A stretch of 64,000 bases of DNA. It comes from Coprovicinus avistercoris. Its GTDB lineage: Bacteria; Actinomycetota; Coriobacteriia; Coriobacteriales; Atopobiaceae. The notes under the pieces were generated by a model. It was not told the DNA's origin. It saw only the letters and a program-made list of their open reading frames with translations, and searched no databases. Positions 42,310 through 51,600 of the stretch are shown piece after piece. The stretch spans positions 62,001 to 126,000 of the forward strand of contig DVMQ01000006.1 of NCBI GenBank assembly GCA_018714895.1, written 5' to 3'. Position 1 is the stretch's first letter; each line of letters begins with the position of its first letter. The position numbers were made by a program, and so were the translations under genes.

Positions 42310-43497
42310 ATGACTATCAATGAGAAAAGCCGTGCATATGGAGCTCAAAAATCCACTATTCGTGAGATTTCTGCATATGCAAATCAGCGTAAAGCCGAAA
42401 TTGGAGCCGACAAGGTCTTTGATTTCTCACTGGGCAACCCTTCGGTTCCTGCTCCAGATGCTGTAAAAGCTTCGATTGAGCACAGCCTTACGCTTCCTCC
42501 CATGCAACTGCATGGATACACGCCTGCTTCCGGATTGCCTGAAGTGCGAGAGGCATTGGCACAAAGCCTCAACAGGCGTTTCTCTACTTCTTACAGCGCA
42601 GGGGATTTGTACCTTACCTGTGGCGCGGCAGCATCTCTGTCTATTACCTTCAATGCAGTGGTAAACCCTGGCGATGAGGTAATCGTTATTGCTCCTTATT
42701 TTCCTGAGTACCGCGTCTGGATTGAATCTGCCGGAGCAACATGCGTTGAGGTAATGGCCGATCCTAAGAGCTTTATGCTCGACATCGAGGCTATTACCGC
42801 TGCTCTGAATGAGCGCACGAAAGCAATTGTTATTAATTCTCCCAATAATCCTGTCGGTGCTGTCTATTCGCGTGAGAATCTTGAACAACTTGCAGCCGCC
42901 CTTACAGAGGCTGAGCAGCGTTTTGGTACGACAATCTATCTTGTGTCTGACGAGCCTTACCGTGAGATTGCTTTCGGTGTGGAAGTGCCTTGGGTACCGT
43001 CGATCTATGATCGTACGATAGTGTGCTACTCCTATTCAAAGAGCCTGTCACTTCCTGGTGAGCGCATTGGTTGGGTACTTGTTCCAGACACCAACCCCGA
43101 GCATGACGTGTTGGTGCAGGCTGTTGCAGGCGCAGGTCGTGCACTGGGCTTTGTGTGCGCACCCGCTCTTTTCCAGCGAGTTTTGATGGACTGTGTGGAT
43201 GAGCCCTGCGATGTTGAAGCATATGAGCGCAATCGCAAGACACTCACCGAAGGTCTGTCCAAGCTGGGATATGAGTTTGTAGAGCCTCAGGGTGCCTTCT
43301 ACCTGTGGGTTCGTGCTTTGGAGCCCGATGCCGAGGCATTCTTCGAGCGTGCCCGCGCTCATGAGCTGCTTCCGGTTCCTTCCGATAGTTTTGGATGCCC
43401 GGGTTGGGTACGTGTGGGTTATTGCGTAAGCCACGAAACAATTGTGAATTCGATGGATGCTTGGGAGGCACTTGCTCAGGAGTATCAGGCTTCGTGA
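42310..43497 (+). CDS. class I/II pyridoxal-phosphate aminotransferase
   Basis: Fold-type I aminotransferase of the aspartate family, 395 residues. The PLP lysine lies in YSYSKSLSLPGERIGW. The NSPNNPVGAVY motif, SDEPYREI and the C-terminal Arg in VRVGYCVS (carboxylate-binding) are all visible. It probably uses aspartate or aromatic amino acids. AAAAGGGG precedes ATG 42310. It lies after the ECF transporter genes and is not obviously linked to them. Confidence 0.9.
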   Translation: MTINEKSRAYGAQKSTIREISAYANQRKAEIGADKVFDFSLGNPSVPAPDAVKASIEHSLTLPPMQLHGYTPASGLPEVREALAQSLNRRFSTSYSAGDLYLTCGAAASLSITFNAVVNPGDEVIVIAPYFPEYRVWIESAGATCVEVMADPKSFMLDIEAITAALNERTKAIVINSPNNPVGAVYSRENLEQLAAALTEAEQRFGTTIYLVSDEPYREIAFGVEVPWVPSIYDRTIVCYSYSKSLSLPGERIGWVLVPDTNPEHDVLVQAVAGAGRALGFVCAPALFQRVLMDCVDEPCDVEAYERNRKTLTEGLSKLGYEFVEPQGAFYLWVRALEPDAEAFFERARAHELLPVPSDSFGCPGWVRVGYCVSHETIVNSMDAWEALAQEYQAS

Positions 43498-43536
43498 TAC
43501 GGTCTGATGGCACGTGGCTAGCATAAGAAGGAGTTG

Positions 43537-44349
43537 ATGGTCGTGCTCAAGAGCCTTTGTGATGTTCATACACATACGCTTTATTCACGACATGCGTATT
43601 CCACCATTGAAGAAAACGTTCGGAGTGCCGCTGAGAAGGGCCTGGAGCTTTTTGGTTCCACCGACCACTTCTCTTCGATGCTTTTCCCCACATTTGATGT
43701 TCGAAACTATCAGTTTTACTTCAACTACAAAAGCTGGCCTCGTGTTTGGCATGGTGTTCGTCTTCTGCATGGCTGTGAAGCGGATATCGTAGATTGCGAT
43801 GGACATTTCTTTGGCTATGACGTTGCCTATGCTCGTGGCATGACACAGGAGCGCCTGTCGCGTGCCCGCTATCTTAACGATGCAGTGTTTTCAGAGTGCG
43901 ATTACGTTATTGCAAGTATTCATAATCGTGAGTTCGCTGAGGGGCAAACTCTTGCACGAACAACCCAAGCATATTTGGGCGCTCTTGAAAATGATCGTGT
44001 CTTGATTTTGGGCCACGTTGGACGTGCGGGTGTGCCCTTCGATCTCGATGAGGTCCTTACTGCTGCTAAGGAGCGTCATAAACTGATAGAGATCAACGAG
44101 CATAGCTTGGGAGATATGCCTGAGCGCTCTAAGCGTTGCCGGGAAATTGCTGAGCGCTGTGCAGAATTGGGTGTCAAAATTACTATCTCAAGTGATGCGC
44201 ATATAGCCCCTGCTATTGGCGAGTTTAAGAATGCATACGCTCTGCTTGAGGAGATTCATTTTCCTGAGGAGCTTGTTGCAACACGCTCTGCAGAAGCGTT
44301 TCTCGAAGCTATGAGTGAAGCTGGACTTGCAATTCCCGACTTTTCATAA
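43537..44349 (+). CDS. PHP-domain phosphatase
   Basis: Metal-dependent hydrolase of the PHP family, 270 residues. The metal-binding motifs DVHTHTLYS (HxH), GSTDHFS (DH), ASIHNREF and SSDAHIAP (DAH) are in the usual order. Resembles YcdX-like phosphatases. Three possible starts overlap (TTG 43534, ATG 43537, GTG 43543); AAGAAGGAG at 43525-43533 is best spaced for GTG but ATG is kept as the conventional choice. Substrate unknown. Followed by a strong bidirectional terminator. Confidence 0.85.
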   Translation: MVVLKSLCDVHTHTLYSRHAYSTIEENVRSAAEKGLELFGSTDHFSSMLFPTFDVRNYQFYFNYKSWPRVWHGVRLLHGCEADIVDCDGHFFGYDVAYARGMTQERLSRARYLNDAVFSECDYVIASIHNREFAEGQTLARTTQAYLGALENDRVLILGHVGRAGVPFDLDEVLTAAKERHKLIEINEHSLGDMPERSKRCREIAERCAELGVKITISSDAHIAPAIGEFKNAYALLEEIHFPEELVATRSAEAFLEAMSEAGLAIPDFS

Positions 44350-44360
44350 AGGGATAAAAC

Positions 44361-44396
44361 AAACGCCTGTGCATCTGGTCTGCACAGGCGTTTTTT
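44361..44396. terminator. bidirectional terminator between convergent genes
   Basis: AACGCCTGTGCA (44362-44373) and TGCACAGGCGTT (44381-44392), a perfect 12-bp stem followed by TTTT on the plus strand and preceded by an A-rich tract. It serves both the PHP gene and the convergent exonuclease gene. Confidence 0.88.
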
Positions 44397-44407
44397 GTAA
44401 GGAGCTT

Positions 44408-45235
44408 TTAGAGCTCTATTGTGAGCTCAACAGGGCAGTGGTCTGAGCCATAAATCTCGGGCAATATTGCTGCCCCTGTTACACGGTCTGCGATGGCATC
44501 TGATACCAAGAAATAGTCAATACGCCATCCTGCATTGTTTTTGCGCGCGTTAAAGCGATAACTCCACCAACTATAGGCTCCTGTCACGTCGGGATGACGC
44601 GTGCGGAAGGTATCGGTAAAGCCAGCGTTGAGCAGGCGTGTGAAGCTGGTGCGCTCTTCATCAGAAAAGCCAGCATTTCCGCGGTTGGGACCTGGGTTCT
44701 TAAGATCGATCTCTTCATGGGCAACGTTGAAATCGCCGCAGGTAATAACCGGTTTATCCTCAGCTAGTGAACCTAAAAATGAGCGATATGCACTGTCCCA
44801 TGCCAGACGTGTATCAATTCGAGCTAATTCGTTTTGTGCGTTGGGAGTATAGACATTTACAAACCAAAAGTTTGGATATTCCAACGCGCAAATACGTCCT
44901 TCAGTTGCGGCTTGAGCAACGAGCGCTTCGTCATCCGAGGAAAGAACATGGTGAGCGAAGGGGAGCATGCTTTCTGCGTGGAGTACCTGCAAGGGTTGCT
45001 CGCGACTAAAGACTGCGGTTCCCGAATAACCCTTGCGCTCTGCATAGCTCCATGTTTGGGTGTATCCAGGCAAATCGAGCTCAATTTGCCCTTCTTGCAG
45101 CTTTGTTTCTTGAATAGCAAAAATATCTGCATCAAGCATAGAAACGACATCGACAAAGCTTGGATCTTTGCGCATAAGAGCGCGTAGACCGTTGACATTC
45201 CACGAAATAAGGCGCAGCTCGCGACCTGTGTCCAT
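44408..45235 (-). CDS. xth: exodeoxyribonuclease III (AP endonuclease)
   Basis: Base-excision repair nuclease of the EEP superfamily, 275 residues. SWNVNGLRA, QETKLQEGQ (metal Glu), CGDFNVAHEEIDL, SYRFNARKNNAGWRIDYFLVS and GSDHCPVEL (catalytic His/Asp) are all present. AGGAGG lies four bases before ATG 45235, which is chosen over the longer frame at 45262. Confidence 0.95.
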   Translation of the reverse strand: MDTGRELRLISWNVNGLRALMRKDPSFVDVVSMLDADIFAIQETKLQEGQIELDLPGYTQTWSYAERKGYSGTAVFSREQPLQVLHAESMLPFAHHVLSSDDEALVAQAATEGRICALEYPNFWFVNVYTPNAQNELARIDTRLAWDSAYRSFLGSLAEDKPVITCGDFNVAHEEIDLKNPGPNRGNAGFSDEERTSFTRLLNAGFTDTFRTRHPDVTGAYSWWSYRFNARKNNAGWRIDYFLVSDAIADRVTGAAILPEIYGSDHCPVELTIEL

Positions 45236-45285
45236 GTATCCTCCTGGAAAAGAAGGCCGCATGCCGCGGCACTTATATCATGATC

Positions 45286-46179
45286 TTAGGAATCTGTAAT
45301 ACCAAGAAACGCGAGCCATCGGGGCAACTCACGTAATCCTTGGCTATGACCAAGTGCATACGCTACTTCAAGTTCATCGCGATTGAGCGTAGTATTCTTC
45401 AATTTCATAACATCGGGACGAACTACGAGTGCATTGCCATCTGCTTCAAGTGCCGCAAGATGATCAAGCGCATTGTTATAGCGTGATGCTCGTGTGAGCA
45501 AAGCGTCGCGCACATAGGGATAGTCTCTAAACGTTTGTAACATAAGGCGTCGCTTCATGCCCTGTGGTGGTGTTTTTCGGTAGCCTGCCTGGCGTGTGGT
45601 TACGACGAAAAAGCGACTAAAGCCATCTTTTTCTGCAATATGTGTGGGCAATCCGGCACCGGTGCCTAAGCCACCGTCATACATAACTCTGCCGTTAACT
45701 GCCGTAGGATTCATAACAATGGGTAGTGAAGAGCTTGCTCGAATAACGGTTAGAAGTTTGTCGAGCGTATCCATATCCTCGCGACTAAACAGAACTGTTC
45801 TTCCTGTGTCGCGCTCAAAAGCTTGTACACGCAGTGTGACGTCTGAAGCAAGGAATGCGTCCATGTTAAAGGGGAGTGCACCGTCGGGATAACAGCAACG
45901 TCCGTAGAGATATTCGCTGTTAAAGTACCCATGTCCGCGCAAAAAAGATCGAGTCCCACCAATCTGGGGATCATCGGCAATATCAACAAAGCAGCGCTTG
46001 AGACGGTCAACATCATGTGTCATATAGTTAGTTGCGCAGGATGCGCCAGCGGAAACACCGCAGATATAGCTAAATTCTATGCCTTGTTTAAGGAGGACAC
46101 TAAGAAGCCCTGCTGAATATGCAGCGCGCATTCCTCCGCCCTCTATCACAAGTGCAACATCACTCACTATTTTTGACAT
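45286..46179 (-). CDS. patatin-like phospholipase
   Basis: Patatin-fold acyl hydrolase, 297 residues. VIEGGGMRAAYSAGLL is the oxyanion-hole loop, GVSAGASCA carries the nucleophile Ser in G-x-S-x-G, and YDGGLGTG holds the catalytic Asp (DG motif). The layout matches the RssA/YjjU branch. The substrate is probably a membrane phospholipid or a thioester; not determined. GGGGGTAG before ATG 46179 is the likely SD. Confidence 0.9.
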   Translation of the reverse strand: MSKIVSDVALVIEGGGMRAAYSAGLLSVLLKQGIEFSYICGVSAGASCATNYMTHDVDRLKRCFVDIADDPQIGGTRSFLRGHGYFNSEYLYGRCCYPDGALPFNMDAFLASDVTLRVQAFERDTGRTVLFSREDMDTLDKLLTVIRASSSLPIVMNPTAVNGRVMYDGGLGTGAGLPTHIAEKDGFSRFFVVTTRQAGYRKTPPQGMKRRLMLQTFRDYPYVRDALLTRASRYNNALDHLAALEADGNALVVRPDVMKLKNTTLNRDELEVAYALGHSQGLRELPRWLAFLGITDS

Positions 46180-46488
46180 AGCTACCCCCTTCTTAAGCTA
46201 GGCGCAAAAAAGTGTATTCTTCTCCTTTTACCCATTCGCTAGAGAACGACGTCTTTTACCGGTGGACGGCACATAACGAAACCTTCCAGGCTTTGTAAAT
46301 CTCTCGTAAGAATTCGGCTGGCATGCATGCGATTTTTTGCAATGACTGAAACGAGACTGTAAGCATCGGCAAATGATCGCCCATCCGACTTGTGACAGCA
46401 CTATGTTGCGAATGACTCGGACCTGCCCTCTTGAGGCTATCACTCTTAAGAAGGCAGGAGGACATGTTCTGGGCTTTGGAGAAGATGC
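46180..46488. promoter_or_regulatory. 309-base divergent region upstream of the secretion-locus kinase
   Basis: No confident gene. It contains the promoters for the patatin gene (leftward) and the kinase operon (rightward). Near its right end is a long hairpin (46422-46458) whose 3' arm contains GGCAGG; the SD-like GGAGG (46457-46461) overlaps its end and precedes a short ORF of 27 codons (ATG 46464). The short ORF starts MFWALEKMHGG and overlaps the kinase start in another frame. Confidence 0.5.
46422..46458 (+). promoter_or_regulatory. leader hairpin before kinase gene
   Basis: CCTGCCCTCTTGAG (46422-46435) pairs with CTTAAGAAGGCAGG (46445-46458): a 14-position stem with one mismatch and one G-U, loop of nine. 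Its 3' arm abuts GGAGG, so folding could hide an SD. No T-run follows, so it is not a terminator. Confidence 0.55.
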
Positions 46489-48204
46489 ATGGCGGAAGAG
46501 GGCTACACCATAGGCGAAAGATATCGCCTGCTCACGCAAATTGGTGAGGGAGGTATGTCGAGGGTGTATTTGGCTCTCGACACCGTTCTGAACAAGCAGT
46601 GGGCTGCGAAAGAAATTAAGCATGTGGAAGACCCAGCTCAGCGCGAACTTATCGTAAAAAGCCTTGTAACAGAGGCGAATATGATCAAACGGTTTGATCA
46701 TCCCGCCATACCTCGCATTGTTGACATCATTGATGAAGAGGGCACCCTCTACGTCATCATGGACTACGTAGAAGGGCGTACACTCGCTGAAATTCTTGAG
46801 TTAGAAGGGCCACAATCAGAAGAAAAGGTCGTGGATTGGGCTCTGCAGCTGCTTGATGCTCTTGAGTATTTACATCAGCGCAAACCTCCGGTTATTTTCC
46901 GTGATATGAAGCCCGCAAATGTCATGCTTAAACCAAATGGCCTGGTTGAACTTATCGATTTTGGTATTGCTCGTGAATATCGTGAAGATGGTTCCTCCAC
47001 TACGGCGGCAATTGGTGATACGGTTCAGCTTGGTACGCGTGGATTTGCTCCTCCTGAGCAGTACGGTGGAAGCGGGCAGACCGATGCGCGCACTGATGTT
47101 TATGCGCTTGGCGCAACAATGTATAACCTGGTAACTGGGAAAAATCCTTCCGATCCTCCCTATACCATGGCGCCTATTCGACAAGTGCGTCCGGAGCTTT
47201 CGGCAGGTCTTGAGCGCATTATTGCCAAAGCAACACAAGCCAATCCAGATGATCGCTATCAAGGGTGCGCAGAAATGGCGTATGACCTTGCGCATTATCG
47301 TGAAGAAGATGACCAGCACAAAGCAACGCTTCGCCGTACGTGGCATGGGTTTGTAGGGCTTGTTGCTGCTGCATGTGTTTCCTTAGCAGTCGGTATTGGT
47401 GGAACAGTTGGCTATAACGTAACGCTCAACAGCAATTACGACTACTGGATGAATATTGCTGAACAATCGAGCGACAAGGAAGAGGCTTCTGAGGCATATG
47501 TCCGGGCTGCAGCAATTAAACCTGGTGAAGTTGATCCCTACTTAGGCCTTTGTCAAATTTACCGTGCTGACCTCGATTTTTCTGCAGAGGAAGAACGACA
47601 AATACGCGAGGCATTGCTCCCTCATATCTCTGAGCTTGAGCAGTCCCCTCAGTGGGGAGAGATGGCTTTTTCTATTGGCAAGCTGTATTGGTACAACTAT
47701 GGCGTAAATGATGCTGCAGAAAATGCAGATGAACTTGACGCGGGACGTGCATCGCGTATTCGTGCGGCATCGCAATGGATGCATAATGCCGCAGATGCTC
47801 CAGGTTTTGAGAATGCCGAGCTTGCACAGGTATATGCCGATATTGCTGACTTTAATACCGATATAGTTCCCCTTATAAATGAGGGTTCTGATGCGGGCAT
47901 GTACGGTCCGTATTACGAACGCCTAAGTGCGCTTGTCGATGTTATGAGCAATGAAGATAATGAAGTAATGCGCCTTGAGGTGGCAAATCTTACGCTTGAT
48001 GCCTGCCGTACGTATTCTCGGAAGTTTAGAGCTGATGGCGTAAGTGATCTAGAACTGCTTGATCTCTGCGATCGAGCACAGGCGCTTGCTGAGGACACCC
48101 AACCTACAACTGAGCTGCTCGATGATGAGCGTACGCAGGCTCTTGCGTCTGTTAATCCAGCGCGTCAGGCCGTAAATGATGCGTACGTAGATGTGGAGGC
48201 ATAA
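46489..48204 (+). CDS. membrane serine/threonine protein kinase
   Basis: Hanks-type kinase, 571 residues. Residues ~10-265: glycine loop IGEGGMSRVY, ATP Lys in AAKEI (K41), catalytic loop VIFRDMKPANV (Phe for His of HRD), DFG intact in IDFGIAREY, and TRGFAPPEQYGGS as the P+1 segment. One membrane helix lies at ~288-310, then an outside domain of ~260 residues with helical, TPR-like repeats (ASEAYVRAAAIKPGEVDPYLGL). GGAGAAG before ATG 46489. It opens an operon with a Thr-repeat membrane protein, a giant surface protein and the T7SS genes, so it is a candidate regulator of secretion. Confidence 0.9.
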   Translation: MAEEGYTIGERYRLLTQIGEGGMSRVYLALDTVLNKQWAAKEIKHVEDPAQRELIVKSLVTEANMIKRFDHPAIPRIVDIIDEEGTLYVIMDYVEGRTLAEILELEGPQSEEKVVDWALQLLDALEYLHQRKPPVIFRDMKPANVMLKPNGLVELIDFGIAREYREDGSSTTAAIGDTVQLGTRGFAPPEQYGGSGQTDARTDVYALGATMYNLVTGKNPSDPPYTMAPIRQVRPELSAGLERIIAKATQANPDDRYQGCAEMAYDLAHYREEDDQHKATLRRTWHGFVGLVAAACVSLAVGIGGTVGYNVTLNSNYDYWMNIAEQSSDKEEASEAYVRAAAIKPGEVDPYLGLCQIYRADLDFSAEEERQIREALLPHISELEQSPQWGEMAFSIGKLYWYNYGVNDAAENADELDAGRASRIRAASQWMHNAADAPGFENAELAQVYADIADFNTDIVPLINEGSDAGMYGPYYERLSALVDVMSNEDNEVMRLEVANLTLDACRTYSRKFRADGVSDLELLDLCDRAQALAEDTQPTTELLDDERTQALASVNPARQAVNDAYVDVEA

Positions 48205-48206
48205 CT

Positions 48207-48668
48207 ATGACCTCGACGTTTGGCATGATTGCAACCCTGGGTTATTCCTTTGCGGCAGTATTTACACTTCTAGCTGTGGTGTATTACTTCTTGCGCCATG
48301 TCCGTGCTGTAAGAGACGAGATGACCGGAAAAACTGCACAGCGTGAAATTGCAGATATTCGTTCTGGTAGGCGAGGACGCTCGTGGTTGGGAACTCAGTC
48401 ATCTGGGATATTTTCTGATGTGCACGGCGTGCAGAGAACTCCTGCAGGTACGGGGAGTGGTAGCCTCCATGTGCGCAATGTTGAGGTTGCTACCAATGTG
48501 ATTACACCTCTTGGTGAGAATGATTCTGAGCTCAGCACGACGCTTTTATCTTCACAGGCATCATCTACAACATCTGAAACAGAGGCAGGAACAACGCTGC
48601 TTTCTTCTCAATCGGATTCAGAGACAGAGACCACACTTCTCTCGCAGGAAGGGGAGGTGCGGAAATAA
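48207..48668 (+). CDS. small membrane protein with three TTLLS repeats
   Basis: A 153-residue protein: one N-terminal membrane helix (residues ~8-29, YSFAAVFTLLAVVYYFL), a basic patch, and a soluble tail rich in Ser/Thr/Glu. The tail carries three copies of TTLLSxQ: STTLLSSQ, GTTLLSSQ and ETTLLSQ. Threonine in such acidic, regularly repeated sites is typical of substrates of Ser/Thr kinases and ligands of FHA domains. Its gene starts 3 bases after the kinase gene and runs into the next gene (TAATG overlap). It may therefore link the kinase with the FHA domain of EssC. No known family recognised. Confidence 0.75.
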   Translation: MTSTFGMIATLGYSFAAVFTLLAVVYYFLRHVRAVRDEMTGKTAQREIADIRSGRRGRSWLGTQSSGIFSDVHGVQRTPAGTGSGSLHVRNVEVATNVITPLGENDSELSTTLLSSQASSTTSETEAGTTLLSSQSDSETETTLLSQEGEVRK

Positions 48669-51600
48669 TGCAGCGCTTACGTAGGCTACTGATAGCAAGT
48701 GTTGGGATTTTCCTAGCGCTCTCTGTGTTCTTTGAAGGGCCTGCTGTACTTGGATTTGCCCTCGATGGAGAGGAAGACCAGCTTCCCGTACAACAGAACA
48801 CGTCAGAGACAACAACATCCGATTCGAAACAGAATGCGGCCGACGATCTAACACAGGGTTCTCAAGAAGAGGGCAATTCTTCGAGTAATGATCAAAATTC
48901 GCAGGATAGTGAAGAGCCTGCTAAAAAGGTACAGGTCACTTTTCCTAAAGATGAAAACATAACGGTACCCTATGGTGTAGATGTCGCTTCATGGTTGAGT
49001 AAACATCTCACATTTGTTGTGGATGGTAAGCAGATTTCTGCACAAGAGCTCTCTGATACGTATTTTGACGGCAAAGCTATTTTTGTTCGCAGAACGGATG
49101 TTTCTTCCTATCCCGCTAACCCCTCTGACGGTAGTGCTATTAACTGGTCGGATTACCTTGCTTTTTCTCAGTTGGGACAAAATGTAGATGCAAGCACAGT
49201 GCTTTTGCCCAGTTTATCTGAGCTTAAAGCGACAATGAGCTGGACCAATACAGGGAGTCCTGATGATGTAAAGCTGCTTCCATTGGCCCCAGAAGCTGCG
49301 CTTAAAACACTGCATGGCGTTCGAGCAGATGGAAGCGAAGCTGCACTTGCCACTACAGGAACGTGGGCAGATGGCACACTCTGCGTTTGGCTTAATGCTG
49401 ACGATGAAGATGCATCCCCAGTAGCACTCTCTGTTGCTGGAGAAGAGTTAGATGAATTATCTGAGACGTTCACTCTTTCGGCTGATGGAAGTTTTAAAAC
49501 AGGGGGTTCAGTAGATGTACAGGATTCCTGTACGGTGTATGGTCGCCTTAAACGCGACATGCAAGTGCGTGATGCACAGAATGTCGAGCATGTGCTCTAT
49601 CAAGGGCAACTTGTAGCAATTCCTGTTGCACGTGATGTTTCTTCGCCGAGCATTTCTAACTTGTCGGTGGTAAGCCCTACTGGCGAGCCTGCTGATTTCT
49701 CAGCAGATGGCGTGGTCAATAATGGTGTTGTTACAGTTACTCGCAACGGTCTTGTAATTACGGCATCAATTGATCAGCCGGAGCCCGCGGAAGGCTCAAA
49801 TGAACGGTCTTCAGGCATTGACCCTCAAAGCCTCATACTCAGGGTGGGCGACAAGAGTATTACGGCAGCTTCTTTTTCTGACGGAAAAGTCTCATTCACG
49901 CTTTCGGTAGATACGCTAGGCGAGGGCGTGTGGAGTCTTTCCGATATGACAATTACCGCTGCTGACTATGCAGGAAATACGACAAGCTGTGTTGTTGGAA
50001 ATGAAGCACCCTTTATAAGTGCGGGCGTAACGCAACTTGAGATATTTGACGAGGAGTCTGAAGCCAATCAGGCTGAGGTGGCTCTCCTCATTAATGGCGA
50101 GCCCGTCAATGACGAAGAACCGTATGTGGCTCAGTCAACTTCCGGCGTGAATCTTACTATGCAAGTAAGTGACGTAAACTTCGAAGATACGCAGACATAT
50201 GATGATCTTGCTAAGTGGGAAGACAAGTTTGTAGCAGGGGATGTCACTTCAACTTCGACAGAACCCCTTTTATATAACGACTTCTCAAATGTGCCCGGTA
50301 CCACTACGTGGCGAACTCAGCCCATTGCTATTACGGGCGAAGGCACCCATTCCATTGACTTTACCTATCGAGGAAAGCGCGTGCTCTTCGGCTGGATTGT
50401 CCTTGAGCGCAGCGCGCAATGTACGGTGGTGATTGACAACACCGCGCCAGTGGCAACAGAAGCGCAGATAAAAGATGGCGATTCGATCAACGAAGATGAA
50501 GAGATAGCAACCGTTGATAACACAACCTATCTTGTAGGCGGTCCTCGCACTATTAAGGTGCATTTTGCAGATTTGCTCAACGGTTCTTCTCAGGGGACTT
50601 CCGGTGTTGATACAAACAGTATTACAGCAACAGTGGCCCGAAACCAGGATCTTGCGGGTACACCGGGCATAACTAACAACTACAGCACAGCCGATGAGGG
50701 AGGTCTTACTGTTGATAAAGATGGCTGGTTAGAGATTCCTCTTTCTGGTGAAGGTGTTTACAGGCTCTCTCAAATTACCATGTCATTCAAAGACTGTGCT
50801 GGCAATGAGGTTCAAAACCTTTCTTTAGCCGATATCGTTCATACCATGGCTGATAAGAGCGGCTGGACAACGTCTGACGGCAAAGTTATTACCGAAGTTG
50901 TGGTTGACAATCCTGAAATCGATCGAGCATCGGCAGATATATCCCTTGCTGAACCAGAAGACGCTCCTGCAAGTTTGGAACATGGAACATATCGTGGTGA
51001 CATTAAAGCTCAAATTGTTATTCGCGATCCCTGGTTTGAGCTGTACCGCGCTACGAAAACAGGTTCTACTGCACACGTGTTTGCTGGGTCGCTTGAGCCG
51101 GGGGCTTCTTCTCTCACCGCAGGTATCCAAACAATAGATACTCCAGCTCTTGCGGATTTTACCGATAACGACGGCGATGGTACGTGGTCTTGCGAAATTC
51201 CGCTTCCGGAGAACGAGGCAGGCTTGCCCGTCGAAGGTGATTATGACCTAGCTTTGTCTTATGGTGGCATTGCTTGTGCGGATGATCCTGCAACCGACAG
51301 TGTTGCTTTTAAGATAGATAGGACAGCGCCGTCTATTACAGCTGCATCACTTGCCGAGACACTTGATCCAGCGAATGAGCTTGCCTGTATGGATGATGGT
51401 TCCTCTTATGTGGTAGGCAGATCTCGTACGCTGAGAATTCGCGTTCAAGATTTGTTGCGTGGGCAGCGTCCTGATGCTCAAACAGATAATGCCGAGAAGC
51501 GCGATCAGCCGCATACCTCTGGTGTAAATACTCAGGCCGTTCGTGTTCATCTTTCGCGAGCGGACGGCATGACAGCGCCTGATAATCCGCTGATGCCATC

